DNA of 64,000 bases from Fibrobacteria bacterium (GTDB taxonomy: Bacteria > Fibrobacterota > Fibrobacteria > UBA5070). The position numbers were made by a program, and so were the translations under genes. The notes beneath the pieces were generated by a model. The model was not told where the DNA came from. It saw only the letters and a list, made by a program, of their open reading frames with translations, and ran no database searches. The stretch spans positions 124,001 to 188,000 of the forward strand of contig JACKCV010000004.1 of the NCBI GenBank assembly GCA_020633825.1, in the 5' to 3' direction. Shown here one piece after another: positions 51,675-59,794 of this stretch (position 1 is the first letter of the stretch; every line of letters starts with the position of its first letter).

Positions 51675-54191
51675 CTACCCGGGCTGGCGCTCGGCGGGCT
51701 TGACGCCCCAGATCTCCTTGGCGTACTGCTGGATGGTGCGATCGGAGCTGAATTTGCCCATGCGTGCCGCATTGAGGATGCTGCGTCGAGTCCAGGATTT
51801 GACATCCTTGAATCCCTTGGACGCTTCCTCCTGGGCGCGGACGTAGTCGGCGAAGTCGGCACAGAGGAAATACGTGTCCTTCGTGCGGAGGCTGTCGGTG
51901 ATGGGCTTGAACAATTCCGGCTTCTCCGGGCAGAAGAACCCGCTGTCGATGAGTTCCAGGACGGCTTTCAAGGAAGGCGTCTTGGCGATGTATTCCTCCG
52001 GATGGTACCCGGCTTCCTTCAGGGCGTGGACCTCCTCGGTCTTGAGGCCGAACATGATGCAATTCTCCTCCCCGACTTCCTCGGCGATTTCAATGTTCGC
52101 ACCGTCCCACGTTCCGATCGTCAGCGCGCCGTTCAGGGAGAGCTTCATGTTTCCCGTCCCGGAAGCTTCGAGACCTGCGGTCGAGATCTGTTCCGAAAGA
52201 TCCGCGGCGGGAATGATCTTCTCGGCGAGGGAGACCCGGTAATTGGCGAGGAAGAGCATCTTCAGGCGATCGCCGACGTCGGGATCGTTGTTGATCACCT
52301 GGGCCACGGAGTTGATCAGTTTGATGATCAACTTCGCCATGAAGTAACCCGGAGCTGCCTTCGCGCCGAACAGGACCACCCGCGGGGTGAAGTCGCCCTT
52401 GGGGTTGGCCTTGATTTCCCGGTAGAGGTGCACGACGTGGAGGAGGTTCAGCAGCTGACGCTTGTACTCGTGCAGCCGCTTGATCTGGACGTCGAACAGC
52501 GCGTCGGGATTGAGGCGAACCCCGTTCTCCTTGAGGACGTATTCGGCGAGCTTCTCCTTCGCCTCCCGCTTGATCGCGCGCCAGGACTTCTGGAAGTCGG
52601 CGTTCTCGGCGAATTTCTCCAGCCCTTTGAGCTTGGACAGGTCGACGATCCACTCGTCGCCGATCTTGCTGGTGATGAGGTCCGTCGCACCCGGATTGCA
52701 TTTCACCAGCCAACGACGCGGAGTGATGCCGTTGGTCTTGTTGTTGAACTTCGACGGGTAGAACTCGAAGAAATCCTTGAGGACATGGGCCTTGAGCAAT
52801 TCGGTGTGGAGAGCGGCCACGCCGTTGACGGAACAGGAACCCACGATGGACAGATGGGCCATCCGGATCTTGCGGCTTCCCTCCTCCTCGATGATGCTCA
52901 TGCGCCGCAGGCGTTCGGTATCCCCGGGGTAGCGGAAAGCCACCTGGCGGAGGAAGCGGAAGTTGATCTCGTAGATGATCTGGAGATGGCGAGGCAGAAG
53001 CTTGCCGAACATGTCGACGGGCCACCGCTCCAGGGCTTCCGGGAGGAGGGTGTGGTTGGTGTAGGCGAAGATCTTGGTGGTGATGGCCCAGGACTCGTCC
53101 CACCCGAATCCGTGGTCGTCGAGGAGAACCCGCATCAATTCGGGAATGGCGACGGCGGGATGGGTGTCGTTGAGCTGGACGACGGCCTTGTCGGCGAGGT
53201 TCTTCAGGCTCTCATGGTGCTTGAGATGCCGACGGATCATGTCGTGGATGCCCGCGGCGCAGAAGAAGTACTGCTGCTTCAGGCGCAGTTCCTGTCCGGC
53301 CGTGACGTTGTCGTTGGGGTACAGGACTTTGGAGATGGTCTCGCTGTCGTTCTTGGCCAACGACGCCCGCACGTAGTCGCCGTCGTTGAAGAACTGCAGA
53401 TCGAAATCGTCCGTCGCCTTCGCCGACCAGAGTCGGAGGTTGTTGACGACCCCGTTCTGGTAGCCCGGAACGGGAGTGTCGTAGGGCATGGCCATGACCT
53501 TCTCGGTCTCGACCCAACGGTAGCTGGTCCGTCCGGTGCGGTCGGTCTGCGCCTCGACCCGTCCGTAGAAGTTCACCGGGACGACATTTTCCGGGCGGGG
53601 GATCTCCCACGGGTTGGAAAGATGGAGCCAATTGTCGGGCTCCTCCACCTGGTAGCCCTCGACGATCTTCTGCTTGAAGATCCCGTACTCGTACCGGATA
53701 CCGCACCCGTAGGCGGGCAGCTTCAAGGTCGCGCAGGAATCGAGGAAACACGCGGCCAACCGCCCCAGGCCACCATTGCCCAGCCCGGCGTCGATCTCCA
53801 TTTCCCGGAGTTCCTCGTAGGACAACGCGAGCTGGTCCAACGCCTGGCGGACGGATTCGTCGATGCCGAGGTTCAGGACCGAGTTGCCGAGGGCACGACC
53901 CATGAGGAATTCCAGCGAGAAGTAATAGACCCGCTTCACGTCCTGGTTGTAATAGGACTGCTGGGTTTCGATCCAGCTCTGGACGAGGCGGTCGCGCACG
54001 GCCCACGCCAGGGAGAGGTACCGGTCGTTGTCGGTGGCGGTGTACCGGTCACGGGCCAACGTGAGTCGCAAATGGTAATGGAAGGAACGTCGCAACGCCT
54101 CCGCATCCGCGGCGACAAGATCGCCGACGTCCACCTGGGCCTGGGCTTTGGCGGAAGGAACGCGGGCTGCGGGAACTGCTTTTTTCGCCAT
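51675..54191 (-). CDS. glgP: Glycogen/starch (maltodextrin) phosphorylase
   Basis: An 838-residue GT35 phosphorylase that releases glucose 1-phosphate from alpha-1,4-glucan. It shows the full family path: YYFSLEFLMGRALGNSVLNL, GNGGLGRLAACFLDSCATL, VVQLNDTHPAVAIPELMRVL, NNKTNGITPRRWLVKCNP, DVQIKRLHEYKRQLLN, and EASGTGNMKLSLNGALTIGT with the lysine that binds pyridoxal phosphate. GGAGAG precedes ATG 54191. It is separated from the upstream glycosidase operon by a hairpin and has its own terminator, so it is probably a single-gene unit. Confidence 0.97.
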   Translation of the reverse strand: MAKKAVPAARVPSAKAQAQVDVGDLVAADAEALRRSFHYHLRLTLARDRYTATDNDRYLSLAWAVRDRLVQSWIETQQSYYNQDVKRVYYFSLEFLMGRALGNSVLNLGIDESVRQALDQLALSYEELREMEIDAGLGNGGLGRLAACFLDSCATLKLPAYGCGIRYEYGIFKQKIVEGYQVEEPDNWLHLSNPWEIPRPENVVPVNFYGRVEAQTDRTGRTSYRWVETEKVMAMPYDTPVPGYQNGVVNNLRLWSAKATDDFDLQFFNDGDYVRASLAKNDSETISKVLYPNDNVTAGQELRLKQQYFFCAAGIHDMIRRHLKHHESLKNLADKAVVQLNDTHPAVAIPELMRVLLDDHGFGWDESWAITTKIFAYTNHTLLPEALERWPVDMFGKLLPRHLQIIYEINFRFLRQVAFRYPGDTERLRRMSIIEEEGSRKIRMAHLSIVGSCSVNGVAALHTELLKAHVLKDFFEFYPSKFNNKTNGITPRRWLVKCNPGATDLITSKIGDEWIVDLSKLKGLEKFAENADFQKSWRAIKREAKEKLAEYVLKENGVRLNPDALFDVQIKRLHEYKRQLLNLLHVVHLYREIKANPKGDFTPRVVLFGAKAAPGYFMAKLIIKLINSVAQVINNDPDVGDRLKMLFLANYRVSLAEKIIPAADLSEQISTAGLEASGTGNMKLSLNGALTIGTWDGANIEIAEEVGEENCIMFGLKTEEVHALKEAGYHPEEYIAKTPSLKAVLELIDSGFFCPEKPELFKPITDSLRTKDTYFLCADFADYVRAQEEASKGFKDVKSWTRRSILNAARMGKFSSDRTIQQYAKEIWGVKPAERQPG

Positions 54192-54301
54192 GATGAATCT
54201 CTCCGAAAATTTTGGATGGGGCGACCACTCGAAGGGTAACAAATCGGCACGCCATGCGCCACGACGGTTTCCGACTCCATGGGTCGGTTTCCCGAAACGA
54301 A

Positions 54302-54334
54302 AGGGCGCCCGTCGGATGATCCGACGGGCGCCCT
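54302..54334 (-). terminator. Perfect hairpin terminator after the GH51-like gene
   Basis: AGGGCGCCCGTCGGA (54302-54316) is exactly complementary to TCCGACGGGCGCCCT (54320-54334), a 15-bp stem with 3-base loop. On the minus strand it is followed by TTCGTTTC. It ends the barrel-barrel-glycosidase operon before glgP. Confidence 0.75.
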
Positions 54335-54385
54335 GGAATTCCTCGACCTCATCCCGCCTTCAAGGGAGGGATGGAATTCGGATCC

Positions 54386-57300
54386 TCAATCCATCACGAT
54401 GGTGACGATCGAGAATTTGGGGATGGTGAGCACGGAACCGGTGGAGACGTCCTTGGACTCGGAGGACGGACCGTCCTGGTCGAAATGCTCGCCATGCGGA
54501 TCGTCGGTCTTCAGACCGCCGGAATGCTCGGGCGTCAAGGTCTGGATGGTCGCCTTGCCCTTCAGGCCGGGGATCTTCAAGGTGGTCTTGAAATCGGTTT
54601 CCTTGGCCTTGTTGACGAACACCAAGGCGATCTTGCCGTCGGCGCGTCGGCTCATCCAAGTGGCCAGGTTTTCCTGGTCGGATTTGGCCTGGAGAAGCTT
54701 GCCGGACAAGGCGTTGGCCATCATGCGGACCGCCCAGTAGGCGGGACGCTTGGCATTGAGCCCCTGGACATCGGCGGCAACGGAAAGCAGACCGTAGTCG
54801 CCGTTGCGCTTGTCGCGCCCGTTGTACAGCGCCCAGATATTCGCCTTCTCGATCGGGCTCTGGGCAAGGTGCCCGAGGTAATCGGCGACGAAGATCCCGT
54901 TGACAGGCTGGAGGATCTGGGCTCCAGGATTGAAGTCGACGGAGTTCCACTCGGTGAGCCAGATGTCGTAGTGCTTGCCGGGCTTGCCGTATTTCTCGAC
55001 CTGCTGGCGCACCGACTCCATCACCTCGTTGGCTTCGGCCGACACCGACAGCAACGCGAGATCGTTGTCGGAACCAGCCTTCTGGGCGTAGTGGTGCACG
55101 TTGACGCCGTCGACGATGTCGGCGACTTCCTTCATGACCACTTCGTTCCACTTGCCGGTGAGCTGCCAGACGATGGTGATCTTGATGTCCGGGTCGACGG
55201 CTTTCATGGCGAGGATGTGCTCGCGAGCCTGCTTGGCGTAGGCCGCTCCTCCATCCTTGCCCCACTTGTCGTAGTACTTGTGCCAATCACCGTAGACTTC
55301 GTTTCCGATTTCCCAGTATTTGACACGAGGGCCGCTGCGCTTCTTGTTCACGTATTCGACCCACTCCGCAGCCATCTCGGCCGAACCATCACCGACGTTG
55401 GCGGTGAACATGGGCTCGACTCCCACCTTTCCACACCAATCGAGGAATTCGTCGGTGTCGACATGGAAGTCCTTCTTCTGAAGGGTTTGCTTCCAGTTTT
55501 CCTCGTCGGAACGAAGGCCGCCTGGATAGCGAACGGTCCCCAGGTTCATCGGCTTGTGGAGGGCGAGGCCTTCCTCTTCGATGAGTTCGGGTGCCCAAAG
55601 ACCCACGTTCACACCGTAGATGTCGCCGATTTCCTTGATCACCTTGTCGGTGGATCCGGTCACGATGGCGTTCAGGACGGGAGGTGCCTTCTCGCGAATG
55701 ACTTCGCGGGTGTTGGTGACATACATGTTGTCGACCCAGAAGGTTCCCGGAACTTCGCCGCCGGGCTTGAATCCCACCTGGTACACGCCATCGAGATCCA
55801 GCAAGTTGTTCTGCTTGGCTTCGGGAGGCTGGTAGTAGGGGAACTTGTAGAAGTCGCGGAACGGAATGAGGACGTTCGTCCATCCGCGTGTCGCACCTGC
55901 CTGGGCCAGGAACATTTCGTGGTCGCGATCCAGGATCGTGACGTCGAAGGATTGGTAGGGCTTGTCGGTGTAGATCCACATCGACATCGCGTAATGCTTG
56001 GACCAATCAGCCGGAGTCGTCTTGAGGTCTTCGAGCTTGGCCATCGCGTCGAACCAGTCGCCCGGCTTGAAGTCGATCTTGATCGCATTGCCCTTGGTCA
56101 CGCCGTTGGTTCCCTTGGGGCCGGCCTGGATGGCGACGGAGATGTCGGCCGTGTTGCCATGCTGGCTGCTCCATGCCTCGTTGGCTCCGATTCCATCGAA
56201 GTTCATGAGTTGCATGTCCGGTGCATTCGACTTGAATTCGTTCCAGTACGCATCGGGGTCGTAGACGCCCGTCGAGGTGCTGGTGAACTGGATGTTGTCG
56301 AAGTAGAAGATGACGGGGTTGCCTGCTCCAGGCTTGTTCTCGTCGCGATTGATCGAGAAGCGGATCTCCTGGATTTTCGTCCAGTCGATCTTGGAGGCGA
56401 TTTCGCGGCCCTGGCCGGCATCCCAGTAGGTGCCGAAATCCTGGAACATCTTCAGAGGAATGCGGACTTGAACCCATTCGCCTTCCTTGAGGTTCCCGTA
56501 GTCGTTTCCTGTGACCTTGGTTTGAACCTTCTTCTCGCCACCCTGGTTGTCCATGATGCCGACCATGAACTTCTGAGCCGCAGGTCCGGCCTTCACCCAG
56601 AAGGACAACGTGCCGGTCTTGCGGACCGGGGTCAGATCGATGTACCTGTTGCTCCCCATCGAGATGTTGACGCCCGAGTAATCGTTGTCGAAGTAGGTGG
56701 CGTACACCTGCCCGTTGGGCTGATTGGTGGCCTCAAGCCCCTTGGCAACGGTCTTCCCGCCATACACGTACTGGAATCCTCCAGGGGGGAGATCGTCGAT
56801 GAACACATCTTCCATCACGTCCGAGAGCTTCATCAGCTCCGGGTCCGGCCCGGTGGTGGATTGGTCCATGTCGAGCCAGTCCACCGTTTCGGCTTCATTC
56901 GACTCGGAAACGGCGTCCGCGTAGACGATCACGTTGTCCACGTCGATCTCGAAGGCGGGATTGTCGTTCTTGTTGGTCAGGACACGGAATTCCTGGACGT
57001 TGTCCCACTGGAAGGGAAGAGGAACTTCGATCCCCTTGGCGGCATCCCATGCCACACCACGCTTGCCGAAATCGCGCAGGGGGATCACGAACGTGGTCCA
57101 TTCCCCTTGCTTGATGGTTCCGTACTTGGTGATGTCGACGCGGACGACCGTCTTGGCGCCATCGGACTTCTCGTCGTCGACGAGACCGAAGAACCCGCGT
57201 TCGCCTCCGTTCTTGCCACGGGCCTGGAACACCACGGCACCCGTCTTGAGATAGGGAACCATGTCGTAGGACATGTTCCAAAGACAGACGGCGGCACCGG

Positions 57301-57592
57301 AATAGTCGCGCTGGTCGAGGTTGTACGACAGGAAGTATTCCGAGCCATCGGCCCCGATGCCTTCCTTCTGACGCACCTTGGAAGCCCCACCGTAGGTGTA
57401 GGTGAATCCGCCTTGCTGGAAGTCTTCGTCGAAGAAGGTGTAGACCGGGTAGGCCCCCTTCTCGACGCCTTCCACGACGCGCGCCGCGCCGACGGCGCCC
57501 GTGGCTTCCCCCTCGGGGGTGGGAATGGGCTGCAGGCAACCCGCCAACCCGAGGAGAGACGCCGCGATTGCGGCGTAGAATCTCTTGTTCAT
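54386..57592 (-). CDS. Surface lipoprotein with three CBM-like domains and a GH51-like glycosidase domain
   Basis: A 1068-residue lipoprotein (lipobox LLGLAGC, cysteine 19). Three beta-sandwich domains, at about 47-226, 258-438 and 450-627, each contain GGFxYxYGG-like starts or an EWxxxxIPL edge and end in FYFDNIQF/VDNMYV, the pattern of CBM11-like domains. The TIM-barrel part (about 640-970) has RYPGG at 688-692, YWEIGNEVYGDW with probable acid/base E765, and WLTEWNS with probable nucleophile E881, matching GH51 (arabinofuranosidase/endoglucanase). A beta domain ends the chain. GGAG precedes ATG 57592. It is the last gene of an operon with two outer-membrane proteins. Confidence 0.85.
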   Translation of the reverse strand: MNKRFYAAIAASLLGLAGCLQPIPTPEGEATGAVGAARVVEGVEKGAYPVYTFFDEDFQQGGFTYTYGGASKVRQKEGIGADGSEYFLSYNLDQRDYSGAAVCLWNMSYDMVPYLKTGAVVFQARGKNGGERGFFGLVDDEKSDGAKTVVRVDITKYGTIKQGEWTTFVIPLRDFGKRGVAWDAAKGIEVPLPFQWDNVQEFRVLTNKNDNPAFEIDVDNVIVYADAVSESNEAETVDWLDMDQSTTGPDPELMKLSDVMEDVFIDDLPPGGFQYVYGGKTVAKGLEATNQPNGQVYATYFDNDYSGVNISMGSNRYIDLTPVRKTGTLSFWVKAGPAAQKFMVGIMDNQGGEKKVQTKVTGNDYGNLKEGEWVQVRIPLKMFQDFGTYWDAGQGREIASKIDWTKIQEIRFSINRDENKPGAGNPVIFYFDNIQFTSTSTGVYDPDAYWNEFKSNAPDMQLMNFDGIGANEAWSSQHGNTADISVAIQAGPKGTNGVTKGNAIKIDFKPGDWFDAMAKLEDLKTTPADWSKHYAMSMWIYTDKPYQSFDVTILDRDHEMFLAQAGATRGWTNVLIPFRDFYKFPYYQPPEAKQNNLLDLDGVYQVGFKPGGEVPGTFWVDNMYVTNTREVIREKAPPVLNAIVTGSTDKVIKEIGDIYGVNVGLWAPELIEEEGLALHKPMNLGTVRYPGGLRSDEENWKQTLQKKDFHVDTDEFLDWCGKVGVEPMFTANVGDGSAEMAAEWVEYVNKKRSGPRVKYWEIGNEVYGDWHKYYDKWGKDGGAAYAKQAREHILAMKAVDPDIKITIVWQLTGKWNEVVMKEVADIVDGVNVHHYAQKAGSDNDLALLSVSAEANEVMESVRQQVEKYGKPGKHYDIWLTEWNSVDFNPGAQILQPVNGIFVADYLGHLAQSPIEKANIWALYNGRDKRNGDYGLLSVAADVQGLNAKRPAYWAVRMMANALSGKLLQAKSDQENLATWMSRRADGKIALVFVNKAKETDFKTTLKIPGLKGKATIQTLTPEHSGGLKTDDPHGEHFDQDGPSSESKDVSTGSVLTIPKFSIVTIVMD

Positions 57593-57620
57593 GCTCGTCT
57601 CCCGATTCGGATCGCGGGGC

Positions 57621-59765
57621 TCAGAAGCCGACCGTGAGCTTGGCGTTCAGGATGTTCTGAGAAAAGTCGCGAGCAACCGCAGGTTGGTCGGCCTTTTTCA
57701 CGAATTTGTCTTCGGGGTACTCGACGCTCACCTTGTGCCAGGTGAAGGAAGCGTAGGACCCTTCCGTGATCGTGTATTCCAAACCGCCACCGACATTGGT
57801 CTGCTTGGAGGTGTACTTGCCCGAAACGTAGGGAGTCTGTCCCGCCGCACCCTTGGTGGTGTTCAGCACGGCCTTTTCGGTATTGATCATCTGGTAGCCA
57901 CCGGTCAGGGCGATGCGCTTCCAGACACCGACATACAACCCGGCGTTCAGGATGTTGGCCTTGTAGTCGACGGCGGAGCCGGACTTGGCCGAGTTGAGCT
58001 CGTAGGATCCCATCAATTCCAAGGGCATCTTCCAGGCATCGCCCAGGAACTTGTCGGCGCGGAGCTTCAGTCCCGCTTGGATCTTCTGGTAGTCGATCTT
58101 CTGGGCGACGGGGAGGTTGTACATGATGGTATCAGTGACTCCACCCGAACGGACCGGCGCATAAACCATCGAATCGCCGAGCTGGGATGTGGCTCCGGTG
58201 GCGGAGTCCATGGCCCAGATTTCCGTGGAAACCGGGACGTCCTTTGCCGTGGAGAGGATCCAACCGTTGGAGACCAAGGTGAGGGCGCCATCCAGCATTC
58301 CGACATCGAGCCCGAAACGGGGGCCGACGCGGTTGGCGGTCGCGGCTCCACCAGGCAAGACGGTCTGGAGAACGGGATCGATCCTGGTGGAATTCGCCCC
58401 GATCTGATTGGAGTAGCCGACCTTCTCGAAGGGGTTCTTGACCATCTCGTTGGAGACGATTTCAGGAACGAAGCGGTGCACGTTGTGGTACATCGCGTCG
58501 AAGGTGGAATACATGCCCATGTCGCTTCCCTGCACGGAGTTGTAGATCCGGTTGGGAACGAAGGATTGGGCTTGCACGAGGTCGTTGCGATACCCGGAGT
58601 CGTTCATCATGAAGCCCGCCGACAGGGAGCCTCCGAAGACTTTCTCCATGGAATACCCCAAAACGAGATCTGCGGCGAACGCAACCCCATCGGTCTTCTT
58701 GCGGGAGAGCATAGAATCGGGAATTTCTGGAAGCCCCTTTGTATCCGCCCCAAGAATTCTGGGGTTAGTGTTCAGCAACATTCCCTGTGTTTCCCAGGAA
58801 GACATCGAGAATTCGGTGTTCAGTCCAACCTGGATCGGCAGGGACTGCATCACGCGATCCAGCTGCAGATTGAAGCGGCCTCCGGAGACCATTCCGGACT
58901 GGGCGGCATTGCGCTTCTCGGCCGCCGAACCCGCCCTAGAGCCCCCAGTCTGCAACTCAGTTTCAAGGGAGGTCTGGTCGGCGTAGGTGCCTTTGAGATC
59001 CTGGAAGGCCAGCATAGAGCCACCCAAGGAGATTCCGCCCAGGAAGGTCACGTCCCCGCGTCCACCCATGACCCAACGATCGAAATCGGAGAAGATGTAG
59101 GGCAATGCGGTGGGGGGGTTGTCTCCGGTATTGATCGCGTTGGTCAGCTTGGTGGCCAGGAAACCGACGTTGAAGCTGTCGATCTTCGCGGGAGGTGCGG
59201 CGGCGCGCAGTCCGAATTGGGCACCCTGCAGATTCCGGACGTTGTTGCCCTGGAATCGTTCGGCCATCGCCTGTTCCTGCATTTGCGCGAACATGCGAGG
59301 CGTGTAGAGGAAGCCGACATCGTTCCCGTAGATGGTGTAGGGCGACCACTTCACCGACATGTCGCCGACGGAGTAGTACAGCATGTCCATCGCCTTGCCG
59401 TCGATCGACAGCCAGCGAGTTTCAAACGGCGTGTACGGTGCGCCGAAGAAGTTGGGCCAATCCAGGTGGAGACGGAAGACCGCTCGCGCGGTGGTGACGC
59501 TGTTCGGACGGGCACGCATGTCAAAATCGACCTGCGTGTACGTCACCGGTTCGGTGGCACGAACGGAATCCCGCTTCAGGGACCCGTCCATGGTGGACTG
59601 GGCGAATTCTCCAGTAGCGCGCCCCGACATCGAAACCCCAGCTTTGGAGAGAATGCCCTCCAGGGTTTTCTCGATGCCTTCTTGTCGTTGTGAAACGGAC
59701 TCCTGAGCCCCCGCGACAAGGGGGAGGGCCATTCCGAAGAGCGCGATGGTCGCATTGGTCTTCAT
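57621..59765 (-). CDS. Large outer-membrane porin-like protein
   Basis: A 714-residue protein: signal MKTNATIALFGMALPLVAGA, a short coiled segment (QRQEGIEKTLEGILSKAG), then some 25-30 amphipathic strands ending LNAKLTVGF with a C-terminal phenylalanine. The last strands (KTVGGGLEYTITEGSYASFTWHKVSVEYPE-like region) are typical barrel closing strands. No family name recognised. GAGGA lies 8 bases before ATG 59765. It follows the 947-residue barrel gene by 29 bp and precedes the glycosidase by 28 bp. Confidence 0.75.
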   Translation of the reverse strand: MKTNATIALFGMALPLVAGAQESVSQRQEGIEKTLEGILSKAGVSMSGRATGEFAQSTMDGSLKRDSVRATEPVTYTQVDFDMRARPNSVTTARAVFRLHLDWPNFFGAPYTPFETRWLSIDGKAMDMLYYSVGDMSVKWSPYTIYGNDVGFLYTPRMFAQMQEQAMAERFQGNNVRNLQGAQFGLRAAAPPAKIDSFNVGFLATKLTNAINTGDNPPTALPYIFSDFDRWVMGGRGDVTFLGGISLGGSMLAFQDLKGTYADQTSLETELQTGGSRAGSAAEKRNAAQSGMVSGGRFNLQLDRVMQSLPIQVGLNTEFSMSSWETQGMLLNTNPRILGADTKGLPEIPDSMLSRKKTDGVAFAADLVLGYSMEKVFGGSLSAGFMMNDSGYRNDLVQAQSFVPNRIYNSVQGSDMGMYSTFDAMYHNVHRFVPEIVSNEMVKNPFEKVGYSNQIGANSTRIDPVLQTVLPGGAATANRVGPRFGLDVGMLDGALTLVSNGWILSTAKDVPVSTEIWAMDSATGATSQLGDSMVYAPVRSGGVTDTIMYNLPVAQKIDYQKIQAGLKLRADKFLGDAWKMPLELMGSYELNSAKSGSAVDYKANILNAGLYVGVWKRIALTGGYQMINTEKAVLNTTKGAAGQTPYVSGKYTSKQTNVGGGLEYTITEGSYASFTWHKVSVEYPEDKFVKKADQPAVARDFSQNILNAKLTVGF

Positions 59766-59794
59766 TTCGGATTTCCTCTTTGGTGCGGAAGTTC

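Noticed and set aside
51633..54239. An 868-codon open frame on the plus strand across glgP.
   Set aside because: It is the exact antisense of a fully conserved phosphorylase. High G+C content removes stop codons from the opposite strand; the product has no recognisable domain.
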